Of a DNA stretch of 64,000 nucleotides, positions 46,906-55,645 are shown piece after piece. A program made the translations under genes and the position numbers. The notes beneath the pieces are model-generated. The model searched no databases. It worked only from the letters and a program-made list of their open reading frames with translations, and was not told the origin of the DNA. Source of the DNA: Chitinophaga sp. LS1. Lineage in GTDB: Bacteria > Bacteroidota > Bacteroidia > Chitinophagales > Chitinophagaceae. Each line of letters opens with the position of its first letter. Position 1 is the first letter of the stretch. The stretch spans positions 1,488,001 to 1,552,000 of the forward strand of contig NZ_CP128362.1 of the NCBI RefSeq assembly GCF_034274695.1. Reading direction: 5' to 3'.

Positions 46906-46940
46906 AAAAAAAAGGTCCCCGGAAAAAATTCCAGGGACTT
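46906..46940 (-). terminator. Second minus-strand terminator upstream of the sigma gene
   Basis: AAGTCCCTGGAA pairs with TTCCGGGGACCT (12 pairs, two of them wobble) around an AAAA/TTTT loop; on the minus strand it runs into T8. It is 190 bp upstream of the first one in the same direction. No open frame of convincing length lies between or above them (46549-47140 is otherwise gene-free), so each may end a short non-coding transcript. Confidence 0.7.
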
Positions 46941-47140
46941 ACCATTTAACCTATATTCTGTACTGTAGCATCAAAATTTTAAATATTTTTCAGAGGCTTA
47001 GACTTTTTCTCACTTTCTATACTTCAAATCGTTTCTCTAAAGTTTTGCTCTCAAATATTTTCTGTATATAAGACGGTGATTAATATCCGAAGTTTAACGG
47101 GTTTCGATTTTTTTTTCAATTTATTTCTAAATTACCTGCT

Positions 47141-48115
47141 ATGAACAGGATTGACCGGCTTTCCGCCATACTTATTCAACTACAGGGCAAGAAAATAGTG
47201 AAGGCTGCTGAGATAGCAGAACGCTTTCAAATCAGCCTCAGGACTGTATATCGCGATGTCAGGGCCTTGCAGGAAGCAGGCGTACCTGTGGGTGCGGAGG
47301 CTGGTACAGGTTATTATCTGGTAGAAGGATATCACCTGCCACCGGTGATGTTTAACAGGGAAGAGGCAGCTGCGTTGCTGACAGGAGAGAAGCTGATGGC
47401 CCAGTTAAGTGATCATTCCAATAAAAAACAATTTGGCAATGCCATGCAGAAGATCAGGGCTGTGCTGCGGACCAGTGAGAAAGATTTCCTGGAATCGTTG
47501 GAACAGAATATTGCGGTCGTTGCCCGCAGGGCTCCGGAAGATAGTGAGTTTCCAAACCGCTTCCTCTCAGATATTCAACATGCACTGGGCAAGCACCTTA
47601 TGCTCAAACTGGATTACTTTGCCCTGCACAGCGAAACACAGACACATAGAGAGATAGAACCCATTGGTATTATATATATGATGGGGTACTGGTACCTCAT
47701 TGCCTGGTGCAGACTACGCCATGCTTATCGCAATTTCAGGATGGATCGCATCCGAAACCTGGCTGTTACAGATGTTTCTTATGACAGGGATCGGCACATT
47801 TCTTTAAAGGAATACATGGAAAAATATGCGGAGCCTGCTGCTTATCCTCATGTAGTGAAGCTGCGGTTTAGTGCGGGTATGGCGAGAAAGCTGGGGAATC
47901 AGCGGTTTTATTATGGGTTGATGGAGGAGCAGACAATAGGAGAGTGTGTAGAGATGGTGTTCCTGACTTCTCATCTGGATTGGTTTGGGAAATGGGTGTT
48001 AACGATGGGAAAAGAAGTGGAGATTATAGGTTCGGAGGAATTAAAGGAACATATGCGCTTACTTGCCATCGAAATATCCGAACAATATTTATCGGATCGC
48101 TCCGCGATCCGATAA
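47141..48115 (+). CDS. WYL-domain transcriptional regulator (YafY/DeoR-like HTH)
   Basis: A 324-residue regulator with an N-terminal winged helix-turn-helix (residues 1-60; AAEIAERFQISLRTVYRDVRAL) followed by the WYL domain (about 135-225; EPIGIIYMMGYWYLIAWC, RNFRMDRIRNLAVTD) and the WCX C-terminal extension. WYL proteins bind small molecules or nucleic-acid ligands and often regulate neighbours or stress and defence genes. The last nine residues (LSDRSAIR and stop) are encoded by a perfect palindrome (48088-48116), so the C-terminus may be a recent addition. The GyrI-like gene follows after 107 bp. Confidence 0.92.
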   Translation: MNRIDRLSAILIQLQGKKIVKAAEIAERFQISLRTVYRDVRALQEAGVPVGAEAGTGYYLVEGYHLPPVMFNREEAAALLTGEKLMAQLSDHSNKKQFGNAMQKIRAVLRTSEKDFLESLEQNIAVVARRAPEDSEFPNRFLSDIQHALGKHLMLKLDYFALHSETQTHREIEPIGIIYMMGYWYLIAWCRLRHAYRNFRMDRIRNLAVTDVSYDRDRHISLKEYMEKYAEPAAYPHVVKLRFSAGMARKLGNQRFYYGLMEEQTIGECVEMVFLTSHLDWFGKWVLTMGKEVEIIGSEELKEHMRLLAIEISEQYLSDRSAIR

Positions 48116-48116
48116 A
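48088..48116. repeat. 13-bp perfect hairpin with TCC loop forming the WYL gene end (element 3, hairpin a)
   Basis: TTTATCGGATCGC-TCC-GCGATCCGATAAA, perfectly paired. The TAA stop of the WYL regulator (48113-48115) lies in the right arm. Same C-TCC-G loop as hairpins at 11104 and 33094. Confidence 0.8.
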
Positions 48117-48124
48117 CGATCCGA

Positions 48125-48169
48125 CGTTCAAAAAGTTGGGATTACGAAGCAATCCCAACTTTTTGAACG
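48125..48169. repeat. 19-bp perfect hairpin (element 3, hairpin b)
   Basis: CGTTCAAAAAGTTGGGATT (48125-48143) is exactly complementary to 48151-48169, with loop ACGAAGC. It follows hairpin a by eight bases, giving the same two-hairpin order as at 11.1 and 33.1 kb. It lies about 60 bp before the GyrI-like gene and has no T-run. Confidence 0.85.
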
Positions 48170-48228
48170 CTACTGACATAACGCTGTCACTCCCCATATC
48201 TTCCTTTGCATTATCAACGCTAATGCAT

Positions 48229-48846
48229 ATGTCCAAACTCGACCTCACAAAAACCTATAAAGAACTCTACACCGCCACCTCCAAACCGGCCCTCCTCTTC
48301 GTCCCCCCCGGTCATTACCTCTCCATCGAAGGCCAGGGCGACCCAAACGGCGAGCATTTCGCCGCATGTACACAAGCCCTGTACACAGGTGCTTACGGCA
48401 TCAAAATGCATTATAAGAAGATGGAGCTAGACTTCGTAGTCTGTAAACTCGAAGGCCTCTGGTGGGTAAACGATGTGGAAAACTATAAAGATTTCAATGA
48501 AGTTATGCAGATACCCCGTGACCAATGGCACTGGCAGCTCCTCATCCGCATGCCTGACTTCATCAACAAGAATGATGTCAAAAACATCCTGAAAAGGGCT
48601 TATCAAAAGAAACCCATTCAATACTTCAACCAGGTATACCTCCAAACCCTGGCCGAAGGCCAAAGCATACAGATCCTGCACACAGGTCCCTACGCTACCG
48701 AACCGGTATCCTTACAGTTACTACACGACTTTATGAAAGAAAAAGGGCTGACCTGGAATGGCCGCCACCATGAGATATACCTCAGTGACCCACGCAAAAC
48801 TGCGCCGGAAAAACTGAAAACAATTTTAAGGCAACCGGTAAAATAA
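48229..48846 (+). CDS. GyrI-like small-molecule-binding domain protein
   Basis: A 205-residue soluble protein with the GyrI-like (SbmC/BmrR ligand-binding) fold: LLFVPPGHYLSIEGQGDPNGEHF near the start and IQILHTGPYATEPVSLQLLHDFMKEKGL near the end, the two halves of the duplicated barrel. Such proteins bind hydrophobic drugs or degrade them. The start could be ATG at 48223 or 48229; the second gives the usual MSKLDLTKTYKELY opening. Longer frames reach back to 47944 but overlap the WYL gene and the hairpins. Co-expression with the upstream regulator is plausible. Confidence 0.85.
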   Translation: MSKLDLTKTYKELYTATSKPALLFVPPGHYLSIEGQGDPNGEHFAACTQALYTGAYGIKMHYKKMELDFVVCKLEGLWWVNDVENYKDFNEVMQIPRDQWHWQLLIRMPDFINKNDVKNILKRAYQKKPIQYFNQVYLQTLAEGQSIQILHTGPYATEPVSLQLLHDFMKEKGLTWNGRHHEIYLSDPRKTAPEKLKTILRQPVK

Positions 48847-48858
48847 CAGAGAAACGGG

Positions 48859-49596
48859 TTACTTTTCCCCCAGCCCCAGCAACTCTATCGCCTGCTGTGC
48901 CGCAATCTGGCTGGCATCTTTCTTATTGAACGCCTTACCGCTGCAAATGAGCTCCCCATCTACTACTGCACCTACAGTAAAGATGCGGCGGCCATTGTCC
49001 ATTTGTTCTTCCAGCAGGTCGAACTCCAGTACTTTGCCATGCTTATTCGCCCATCCGTACAGCTTGTTTTTGTGGTTCATTTCCACACTTTCAAGCATTT
49101 CCAGATCGATGTAAGGCATAATAATGCGTTGGTGCACAAACTGTTTGGTACGGTTATACCCTTTGTCAAGGTATACAGCGCCGACCAGGGCCTCAAGCGT
49201 ATTACCGAAGATCTGGGAAATCTTCAGAAAGCTATTGTACTTATCATAAATGGTGAGCTTTCGCAATCCCATCTTGATAGCAATATCATTAAGCTGCTGG
49301 CGGTTCACAATCTTGGACCGCATTTCGGTGAGATAGCCTTCTGTCTTATAAGGATACTTCTTGAAGAGGTAATCGCCAACAATGGCACCAAGAATGGCAT
49401 CCCCCAGGTATTCCAGCCGTTCATTGCTCTCCAGAAACTTCTCCTTGCTCGAGCGGTGGCTCAGGGCCACTTCATACAATGAGAAATTGCCTGGGGCAAA
49501 GCCCAGCAGGTTATACAGATCCTTGTAAAGACTTCTCTTACCGGATACAAATCGATATAAAAATCCTGGCAGTAATTTCACACAATCAAGCAACAA
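48859..49596 (-). CDS. rnc: Ribonuclease III
   Basis: A double-strand-specific endoribonuclease for rRNA and mRNA processing. The catalytic signature NERLEYLGDAILGAIVGD lies at about residues 58-75, with the second acidic site in GNTLEALVGAVYLDKG, followed by a C-terminal dsRNA-binding domain (about 175-243; KNKLYGWANKHGK, GKAFNKKDASQIAAQQAIELL). 245 residues is normal. No ATG is available at the 5' end: the start is a TTG at 49596, overlapping fabF by 11 bp, or a GTG at 49581. It follows acpP and fabF on the same strand, a common arrangement in bacteria. Confidence 0.95.
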   Translation of the reverse strand: MLLDCVKLLPGFLYRFVSGKRSLYKDLYNLLGFAPGNFSLYEVALSHRSSKEKFLESNERLEYLGDAILGAIVGDYLFKKYPYKTEGYLTEMRSKIVNRQQLNDIAIKMGLRKLTIYDKYNSFLKISQIFGNTLEALVGAVYLDKGYNRTKQFVHQRIIMPYIDLEMLESVEMNHKNKLYGWANKHGKVLEFDLLEEQMDNGRRIFTVGAVVDGELICSGKAFNKKDASQIAAQQAIELLGLGEK

Positions 49597-50839
49597 ATTT
49601 TTTGAAAATCACGGATGCATTATGCCCTCCAAAACCGAAGGTATTGCTTAATGCAGCGTTTACTTCTCTATGTTGTGCGACGTTAAAGGTAAAATTTAAT
49701 TTGGAGTCCAGTTCAGGATCATCCGTAAAATGATTAATGGTAGGAGGAATAATACCATGTATGACAGACATGATAGCCGCAATCGACTCAATTGCACCGG
49801 CAGCGCCTAATAAGTGACCGGTCATAGACTTGGTGGAGCTGATATTCATTCGATATGCATCTTCACCAAATACCTGTTGGATCGCTTTTACTTCGGCAAC
49901 ATCTCCCAAAGGAGTAGAAGTACCGTGTACGTTAATGTAGTCAATTGCATTGGGTTGCAGTCCAGCGTCTAACAGCGCCATTCGCATGACGTTCATAGCG
50001 CCTAATCCTTCTGGATGGGGTGCTGTGATATGATAGGCATCTGCTGTTGCGCCACCTCCTGCCAGTTCAGCATAAATTTTGGCACCTCTAGCAATCGCAT
50101 GTTCATAGGATTCTAGCACCAGTGCTCCTGCACCTTCGCCCATTACGAACCCATCACGGTTCAGGTCAAAGGGTCTGGAGGCAGTGGATGGGTCATCATT
50201 CCGTTCAGATAGGGCCTTCATAGCGTTAAAACCACCTACACAGGCATCGTTTATAACGTTTTCAGATCCTCCGGTGATCATTACATCCGCTCTGCCGTAC
50301 CTGATGTACTGCATCGCCTCTATAATGGCATTGGTAGCTGAAGCACAGGCAGACACCACAGAGAAATTAGGTCCTCTAAAACCGTGGCGAATGGAAATGT
50401 GCCCTGCAGCAATGTCGATAATTAACCGGGCTATCAGGAAAGGACTAAAACGGGGAGTTCCGTCGCCCTGACCGAAATCTTTCATTTCCTGACAAAAATT
50501 GATCATACCGCCAATACCAGATCCCCAGATAACCCCAACCCTGTCCATATCGACAGAATTACGGTCAATCCCGGCATCTTGCACAGCCTGGTCAGCGGCT
50601 ATAACAGCCGTCTGTGTGAAGGGATCCATTTTACGGGCTTCCTTCTTGTCCAGGTAATTGGTCGCATCAAAGTTCTTCAGTTCGCAAGCAAAACGGGTTT
50701 TGAACTTGGAAGCATCAAATTGTGTAATAGGCCCGGCACCGGATACACCGTCCGTCAATCCCTTCCAGTATTCGGATACGGAATTGCCGAGCGGTGTAAG
50801 TGCGCCTAAACCTGTAACGACTACTCGTCTTGGTTGCAT
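49586..50839 (-). CDS. fabF: 3-oxoacyl-[acyl-carrier-protein] synthase II
   Basis: A condensing enzyme of fatty-acid elongation, 417 residues. The catalytic triad is visible: Cys165 in VVSACASATN, His305 in INVHGTSTPLGD and His342 with Lys337 in STKSMTGHLLGAAGA. The thiolase-fold halves are complete and the C-terminus (FGFGGHNASVIFKK) is typical. It is 24 bp downstream of acpP and overlaps the start of rnc, so the three genes form one transcript. Confidence 0.98.
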   Translation of the reverse strand: MQPRRVVVTGLGALTPLGNSVSEYWKGLTDGVSGAGPITQFDASKFKTRFACELKNFDATNYLDKKEARKMDPFTQTAVIAADQAVQDAGIDRNSVDMDRVGVIWGSGIGGMINFCQEMKDFGQGDGTPRFSPFLIARLIIDIAAGHISIRHGFRGPNFSVVSACASATNAIIEAMQYIRYGRADVMITGGSENVINDACVGGFNAMKALSERNDDPSTASRPFDLNRDGFVMGEGAGALVLESYEHAIARGAKIYAELAGGGATADAYHITAPHPEGLGAMNVMRMALLDAGLQPNAIDYINVHGTSTPLGDVAEVKAIQQVFGEDAYRMNISSTKSMTGHLLGAAGAIESIAAIMSVIHGIIPPTINHFTDDPELDSKLNFTFNVAQHREVNAALSNTFGFGGHNASVIFKKFVA

Positions 50840-50863
50840 TAAAACAAATCTGATTAAGTAGGA

Positions 50864-51100
50864 TTATTTTACATGTTCTTCCAGGTAAGCAACTGCCTGG
50901 CCAACAGTAGTAATAGTTTCAGCTTGTTCGTCAGGAATGGAGATGTTGAATTCTTTTTCGAATTCCATGATCAGTTCTACCGTATCCAAAGAGTCAGCGC
51001 CCAGGTCGTTGGTGAAGGAGGCTTCAGGAGTTACCTCAGCTTCGTCAACGCCCAATTTGTCAATAATGATCTTTTTAACTCTTGATGCAATGTCTGACAT
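50864..51100 (-). CDS. acpP: Acyl carrier protein
   Basis: A 78-residue acidic four-helix protein. The 4'-phosphopantetheine attachment site is Ser37 in [20 protein letters not shown]. It carries growing acyl chains for the synthase encoded next door. The start is the ATG at 51100; upstream frame extensions to 51280 are not protein-like. The intergenic region 51101-51462, shared with the divergent efflux operon, must hold both promoters. Confidence 0.98.
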   Translation of the reverse strand: MSDIASRVKKIIIDKLGVDEAEVTPEASFTNDLGADSLDTVELIMEFEKEFNISIPDEQAETITTVGQAVAYLEEHVK

Positions 51101-51416
51101 AATTTTAAGTGTTTTTGGTTTAAAACTTGAGTGCAAAAATATAATTTTTATTGAATTGACAAGAACAGAGCCGAATTTTACCCAATTTACTTTAGTGTTA
51201 TAGATACTAAATCCATCCCCACAAAGGATTAGACAGATATTCCGAATTCTCCCCATCCCTGGAAAATACCCCCTTACCACACCGTATATGCTTCAATGTA
51301 CACATATAATAATGCCCACATTTGCCATTCAACCTCCTTTTATGCCTCCTATATACGGTTAAAGGTCGATTAACTTTAATTAACACATGAACCTCCCTAT
51401 CAGCAGGGGCTTTTAT

Positions 51417-51424
51417 TAAATTTG
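51417..51424 (+). promoter_or_regulatory. Possible -7 box of the efflux operon
   Basis: TAAATTTG matches the TAnnTTTG box of Bacteroidota promoters and lies 38 bp before the ATG at 51463. No TTTG is found at the expected distance upstream, so this is a weak call. The rest of 51101-51416 shows no gene or strong palindrome. Confidence 0.3.
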
Positions 51425-51462
51425 CCCGGGCGATATCCCCTACAACATAAATATGCGAACAA

Positions 51463-52548
51463 ATGACTGGTAACAAAAAGTTCCTGAAAACAGTCGTTTA
51501 CCTGATCCTGGCTGTAGTTATTATCGGTATTATCTATACCAGGTTTGCTGCTCCTAAAAAAGAAGATGCAGCACCCAACAAAGAAACTGTACGTGGTAGC
51601 AAAGGGAACAAACCCTTGCTGGTAGACGCTTTTATTGTACATACCTCCTCCCTTAATGAAGTTATTAATGCGAGCGGTACCCTCCAAAGCAACGAAGAAG
51701 TCCAGATCCAACCCGAAATTACCGGCAAAGTCACTGGCCTCTTCTTCAAAGAAGGCACCCAGGTAGCCAAAGGCACCCTCCTCGTCAAAATCTATGACGA
51801 AGATCTTAAAGCACAGCTGGCTAAACTGCAATTGCAGCAACAACTGGCCAAAACTACCCTCGAAAGACAGGAAAACCTACTGAAAATCAATGGTATCAGC
51901 CGCCAGGATGTAGACGTTACCCGCAACCAGGTCAGCGCCTACGGAGCAGATATGGACTATACCCGTACGCTGCTTCAAAAAACGGAACTCAGAGCTCCCT
52001 TCAATGGCCGGCTTGGACTCCGTAATATTTCCCTGGGAGCCATCGTCAACAATACCACTGTTATCACCACCCTCCAGCAAATCGATCCCCTCAAGGTGGA
52101 TTTCACCGTACCTGAAAAATACCGCAACGCTATCAAACAAGGCGATGCTGTTGATTTCAAAGTTGCCGGCGACACCCATTCTTATAAAGGACAGATTTAC
52201 GCAATTGATCCTAAAATCGACCTCACTACACGTACTATCAAATTAAGAGCCATCGTTCCAAACCCCGGTCAGTTACTGCCCGGTGCTTTTGCAAACGTAC
52301 AGATCGCTCTCCGCAATATGCCCGATGCCCTCATGATCCCTTCGCAGGCCATCATTCCAGGTACCCGCGATAAGAAAGTGATCGTCGCTGACCAGGGCAA
52401 AGCAAAATTTGTAGTCGTGGAAACAGATCTCCGCGATGCTGACAACGTACAGATTATCAGCGGTCTTAGCAAAGGCGATACCGTGATCACCAGCGGTATG
52501 TTGCAGCTCAAACCCGGTATGGTACTGAAGTATAACAAGATCAATTAA
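51463..52548 (+). CDS. RND efflux periplasmic adaptor (membrane fusion protein)
   Basis: A 361-residue HlyD/AcrA-family protein: N-terminal membrane anchor (about 8-25), lipoyl/barrel-sandwich halves (EVQIQPEITGKVTGLFFKEG and LRAPFNGRLGLRNISLGAIV), a short helical hairpin (about 105-150; LAKLQLQQQLAKTTLERQ), a beta-barrel and a membrane-proximal domain. It bridges the pump and the outer-membrane channel encoded downstream (12-bp gap). First gene of a complete three-gene tripartite efflux operon, divergent from acpP. No adjacent TetR- or AraC-type regulator. Confidence 0.95.
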   Translation: MTGNKKFLKTVVYLILAVVIIGIIYTRFAAPKKEDAAPNKETVRGSKGNKPLLVDAFIVHTSSLNEVINASGTLQSNEEVQIQPEITGKVTGLFFKEGTQVAKGTLLVKIYDEDLKAQLAKLQLQQQLAKTTLERQENLLKINGISRQDVDVTRNQVSAYGADMDYTRTLLQKTELRAPFNGRLGLRNISLGAIVNNTTVITTLQQIDPLKVDFTVPEKYRNAIKQGDAVDFKVAGDTHSYKGQIYAIDPKIDLTTRTIKLRAIVPNPGQLLPGAFANVQIALRNMPDALMIPSQAIIPGTRDKKVIVADQGKAKFVVVETDLRDADNVQIISGLSKGDTVITSGMLQLKPGMVLKYNKIN

Positions 52549-52560
52549 ATAAACTAGACC

Positions 52561-55500
52561 ATGAGCCTTCCCTCTCTATCGCTCAAACGTCCTGTGTTTG
52601 CCATCGTGATGAACATTATCATTGTCATCTTTGGCATCGTAGGCTTCAACTTTCTGGGGGTAAGAGACTTCCCTGCCATAGATCCACCCATTGTAAACGT
52701 ACGCACCTCCTATGCAGGCGCCAATTCAGATATTATTGAAACACAGATCACCGAGCCCCTCGAGAAATCTATCAACGGGATAGCCGGTATCAAAAATATA
52801 TCGTCCAGCAGTAGCCAGGGAACTTCCAATATCACAGTTGAATTTGAACTGGGTATAGACCTCGAAGCAGCTACCAACGACGTGCGTGATAAAGTATCAC
52901 AGGCACTCCGTAACCTGCCTCCCGATATCGATGCTCCACCTGTGGTATCCAAAGAAGATGCGAATTCCGACTATATCCTCTCCATGACATTGCAGAGCAA
53001 TACCCGCAATCAGCTGGAGATCACGGAATATGCGAACAACGTGCTGCTGGAAAGACTCCAGACCATTCCCGGCGTTAGCTCTATCCGTATACTTGGCGAA
53101 AAGAAATATGCCATGCGTCTCTGGATGGATCCTGCCCGCCTCTCTGCTTATAGCCTCACACCTTCCGATGTACAGGCTGCGCTGGCCAGAGAAAACGTAG
53201 AACTTCCCTCCGGTAAAATTGCCGGTAATGCCACTGAACTGACAGTACGCACTTTTGGCCGTTTGAATACGGAAGAAGATTTTAATAACCTGATTATTAA
53301 AAATGTCAATAGCAGCGTCATTCATTTCAGGGATATTGGTCAGGCAGTATTAGGTCCTGAAAATGAAGAAACGATTCTGAAAGAATCAGGTGTGCCCATG
53401 ATCGCCCTGGCCCTTACCCCACAACCGGGTTCTAACTATGTAGCCATCACCGATGAATTCTATAAAAGATATGAACAGCTGAAAAAAGACCTGCCACCGG
53501 ATCTGAGCACGAATATCGCTATCGATAACACCCGCTTTATCCGCAAGTCTATCGAAGAAGTGGAAGAAACCCTTGTCGTGGCACTGGTGCTGGTGATCCT
53601 CATCATCTACCTCTTCTTCCGCGATTGGCTCATGGCCTTCCGTCCATTGGTGGATATCCCGGTATCCCTCATTGCAGCATTCTTTATTATGTATATGTGT
53701 GGCTTCACCATTAATATATTGACACTGCTGGCAATCGTACTCGCTACAGGATTGGTGGTGGATGATGGGATCGTGGTCACGGAAAATATCTATAAAAAGA
53801 TTGAAGCAGGCATGCCACGTATGCAGGCAGCGAAGGAAGGTTCTGAAGAAATATTCTTTGCCGTTATCGCAACCAGTATCACGCTGGCATTCGTATTCCT
53901 GCCGATTGTATTCCTGCAGGGGTTCGTAGGCCGCCTGTTCAGGGAGTTTGGGATTGTGGTAGCAGGAGCAGTACTCATCTCTGCATTTGTATCCCTCACG
54001 TTGACACCCGTATTGAATGTGAAGCTGGGTCGTAAAAAGCATACCCACTCCTGGTTTTATACCAAAACGGAACCGTTCTTTACCTGGATGGAAGATAGTT
54101 ACCAGAGCGCCCTGGAGAAATTCATGAAAGTGCGCTGGATAGCTATCCTGATTATTTTAGGGTGTGTGGCCATGATTTACGTCATATTCCGCAACCTGCA
54201 GTCAGAGCTGGCGCCGATTGAAGACCGTAGCCAGTTCCGTCTTTCTATCTCAGCTCCGGAAGGTACTTCTTACGACTATATGGAACGGTACATGGATGGG
54301 TTAACCCAGTTTATGATCGATTCCATTCCTGAAAAAAATATCGTACTGACTGTGACTGCACCCGGCTTTAGTGGCGGTGGTGCGGTGAACAGTGGCTTTG
54401 CGAATGTGGTGCTCACTGAACCAACTGAGCGAACCCGTTCTCAAAAGGAAATTGTGAACATGGTGAACCGGAATATGTTCAGGTTCTCCGAAGGAAAGGT
54501 GTTCGCCATTGAACAGCAAACCATTCAGGTAGGTCGTCGTAGTGGTTTGCCTGTATCTTTTGTATTGCAGCATATCAACTTCGATAGTTTAACAAGGGTA
54601 TTGCCGCTCTTCCTCGATGAGGCGAACAGTGATCCGACCTTCTCAGGTGTGGATGTGGACCTGAAGTTCAATAAACCTGAATTGCGTATTCTGATCAATC
54701 GTGCCAAGGCGAGTGAACTGGGTGTATCTGTGGATGACATTTCACAAACCCTGCAACTTGCTTTGAGTAATGTGCGCTATGGTTACTTTATCCGCAACGG
54801 TAAGCAGTACCAGGTAATGGGTCAGGTATTCCGTGGCAATCGCGATAAACCTACTGACCTGCAGAACTTCTATGTACGCAATAGCAGGGGAGAGGCTATT
54901 CAGCTGGATAACGTAGTAACGATTTCTGAAGAAACAAGTCCGCCGATTATTTATCACTTCAATCGTTATAAATCTGCTACTATTTCTGCGGGGCTGGCAC
55001 CGGGTAAGACAATTGGGGATGGTATCGATGCTATGTACCGGATTTATAATGACCTGCAAAAGAAAGGCGTGATCGACGATTCTTACAATGCAGCATTGTC
55101 AGGATCTTCCAGAGACTATGCAGAAAGTGGTTCCAATACCATGTTTGCATTAGTGCTGGCGTTGGTATTGATCTACCTGGTGTTGGCAGCACAGTTTGAG
55201 AGCTGGGTCGATCCGTTTATCATTATGCTCACAGTGCCACTGGCATTTGCAGGAGCGTTGTTCTCACTGTGGGTCTTTGGTCAGACATGGAATATCTTCT
55301 CACAGATCGGGGTAATTATGTTGATCGGATTGGTGACGAAGAATGGTATCCTGATCGTAGAGTTTGCGAATCACAAACGGGATGAAGGACTGGAAAAAGC
55401 AACGGCTGCAATAATAGCGGCGACCATGCGTTTGCGTCCTATTCTGATGACGAGCCTTGCGATGGCATTGGGTGCATTACCAATTGCTATGTCACTGGGT

Positions 55501-55644
55501 GCAGCGGCCACGAGTCGTATTCCTTTGGGTATTGTAATCGTAGGTGGTATCGTCTTCTCATTGGTACTGACCCTATTTGTGATTCCGGCGATGTACATAT
55601 TCCTGAGCAGAAGAAAACCAGTAACAGAACCAGTAAATGATTGA
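52561..55644 (+). CDS. RND efflux pump, HAE1 family (AcrB/MexF-like)
   Basis: A 1,027-residue inner-membrane proton-driven exporter with twelve membrane helices, two large periplasmic loops and the pseudo-twofold repeat. The proton-relay aspartates are in ATGLVVDDGIVVTENIYKK (TM4), and the C-terminal half has IGVIMLIGLVTKNGILIVEFA. The N-terminus LPSLSLKRPVFAIVMNI is typical. It probably exports hydrophobic or amphiphilic compounds such as drugs or bile-type detergents. Its stop is one base before the channel gene's second ATG. Confidence 0.97.
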   Translation: MSLPSLSLKRPVFAIVMNIIIVIFGIVGFNFLGVRDFPAIDPPIVNVRTSYAGANSDIIETQITEPLEKSINGIAGIKNISSSSSQGTSNITVEFELGIDLEAATNDVRDKVSQALRNLPPDIDAPPVVSKEDANSDYILSMTLQSNTRNQLEITEYANNVLLERLQTIPGVSSIRILGEKKYAMRLWMDPARLSAYSLTPSDVQAALARENVELPSGKIAGNATELTVRTFGRLNTEEDFNNLIIKNVNSSVIHFRDIGQAVLGPENEETILKESGVPMIALALTPQPGSNYVAITDEFYKRYEQLKKDLPPDLSTNIAIDNTRFIRKSIEEVEETLVVALVLVILIIYLFFRDWLMAFRPLVDIPVSLIAAFFIMYMCGFTINILTLLAIVLATGLVVDDGIVVTENIYKKIEAGMPRMQAAKEGSEEIFFAVIATSITLAFVFLPIVFLQGFVGRLFREFGIVVAGAVLISAFVSLTLTPVLNVKLGRKKHTHSWFYTKTEPFFTWMEDSYQSALEKFMKVRWIAILIILGCVAMIYVIFRNLQSELAPIEDRSQFRLSISAPEGTSYDYMERYMDGLTQFMIDSIPEKNIVLTVTAPGFSGGGAVNSGFANVVLTEPTERTRSQKEIVNMVNRNMFRFSEGKVFAIEQQTIQVGRRSGLPVSFVLQHINFDSLTRVLPLFLDEANSDPTFSGVDVDLKFNKPELRILINRAKASELGVSVDDISQTLQLALSNVRYGYFIRNGKQYQVMGQVFRGNRDKPTDLQNFYVRNSRGEAIQLDNVVTISEETSPPIIYHFNRYKSATISAGLAPGKTIGDGIDAMYRIYNDLQKKGVIDDSYNAALSGSSRDYAESGSNTMFALVLALVLIYLVLAAQFESWVDPFIIMLTVPLAFAGALFSLWVFGQTWNIFSQIGVIMLIGLVTKNGILIVEFANHKRDEGLEKATAAIIAATMRLRPILMTSLAMALGALPIAMSLGAAATSRIPLGIVIVGGIVFSLVLTLFVIPAMYIFLSRRKPVTEPVND

Positions 55645-55645
55645 C

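Noticed and set aside
47944..48228. Upstream extension of the GyrI-like frame
   Set aside because: It overlaps the WYL gene and both palindromes; the translated residues (for example GLRSNPNFLN) come from the hairpin arms.
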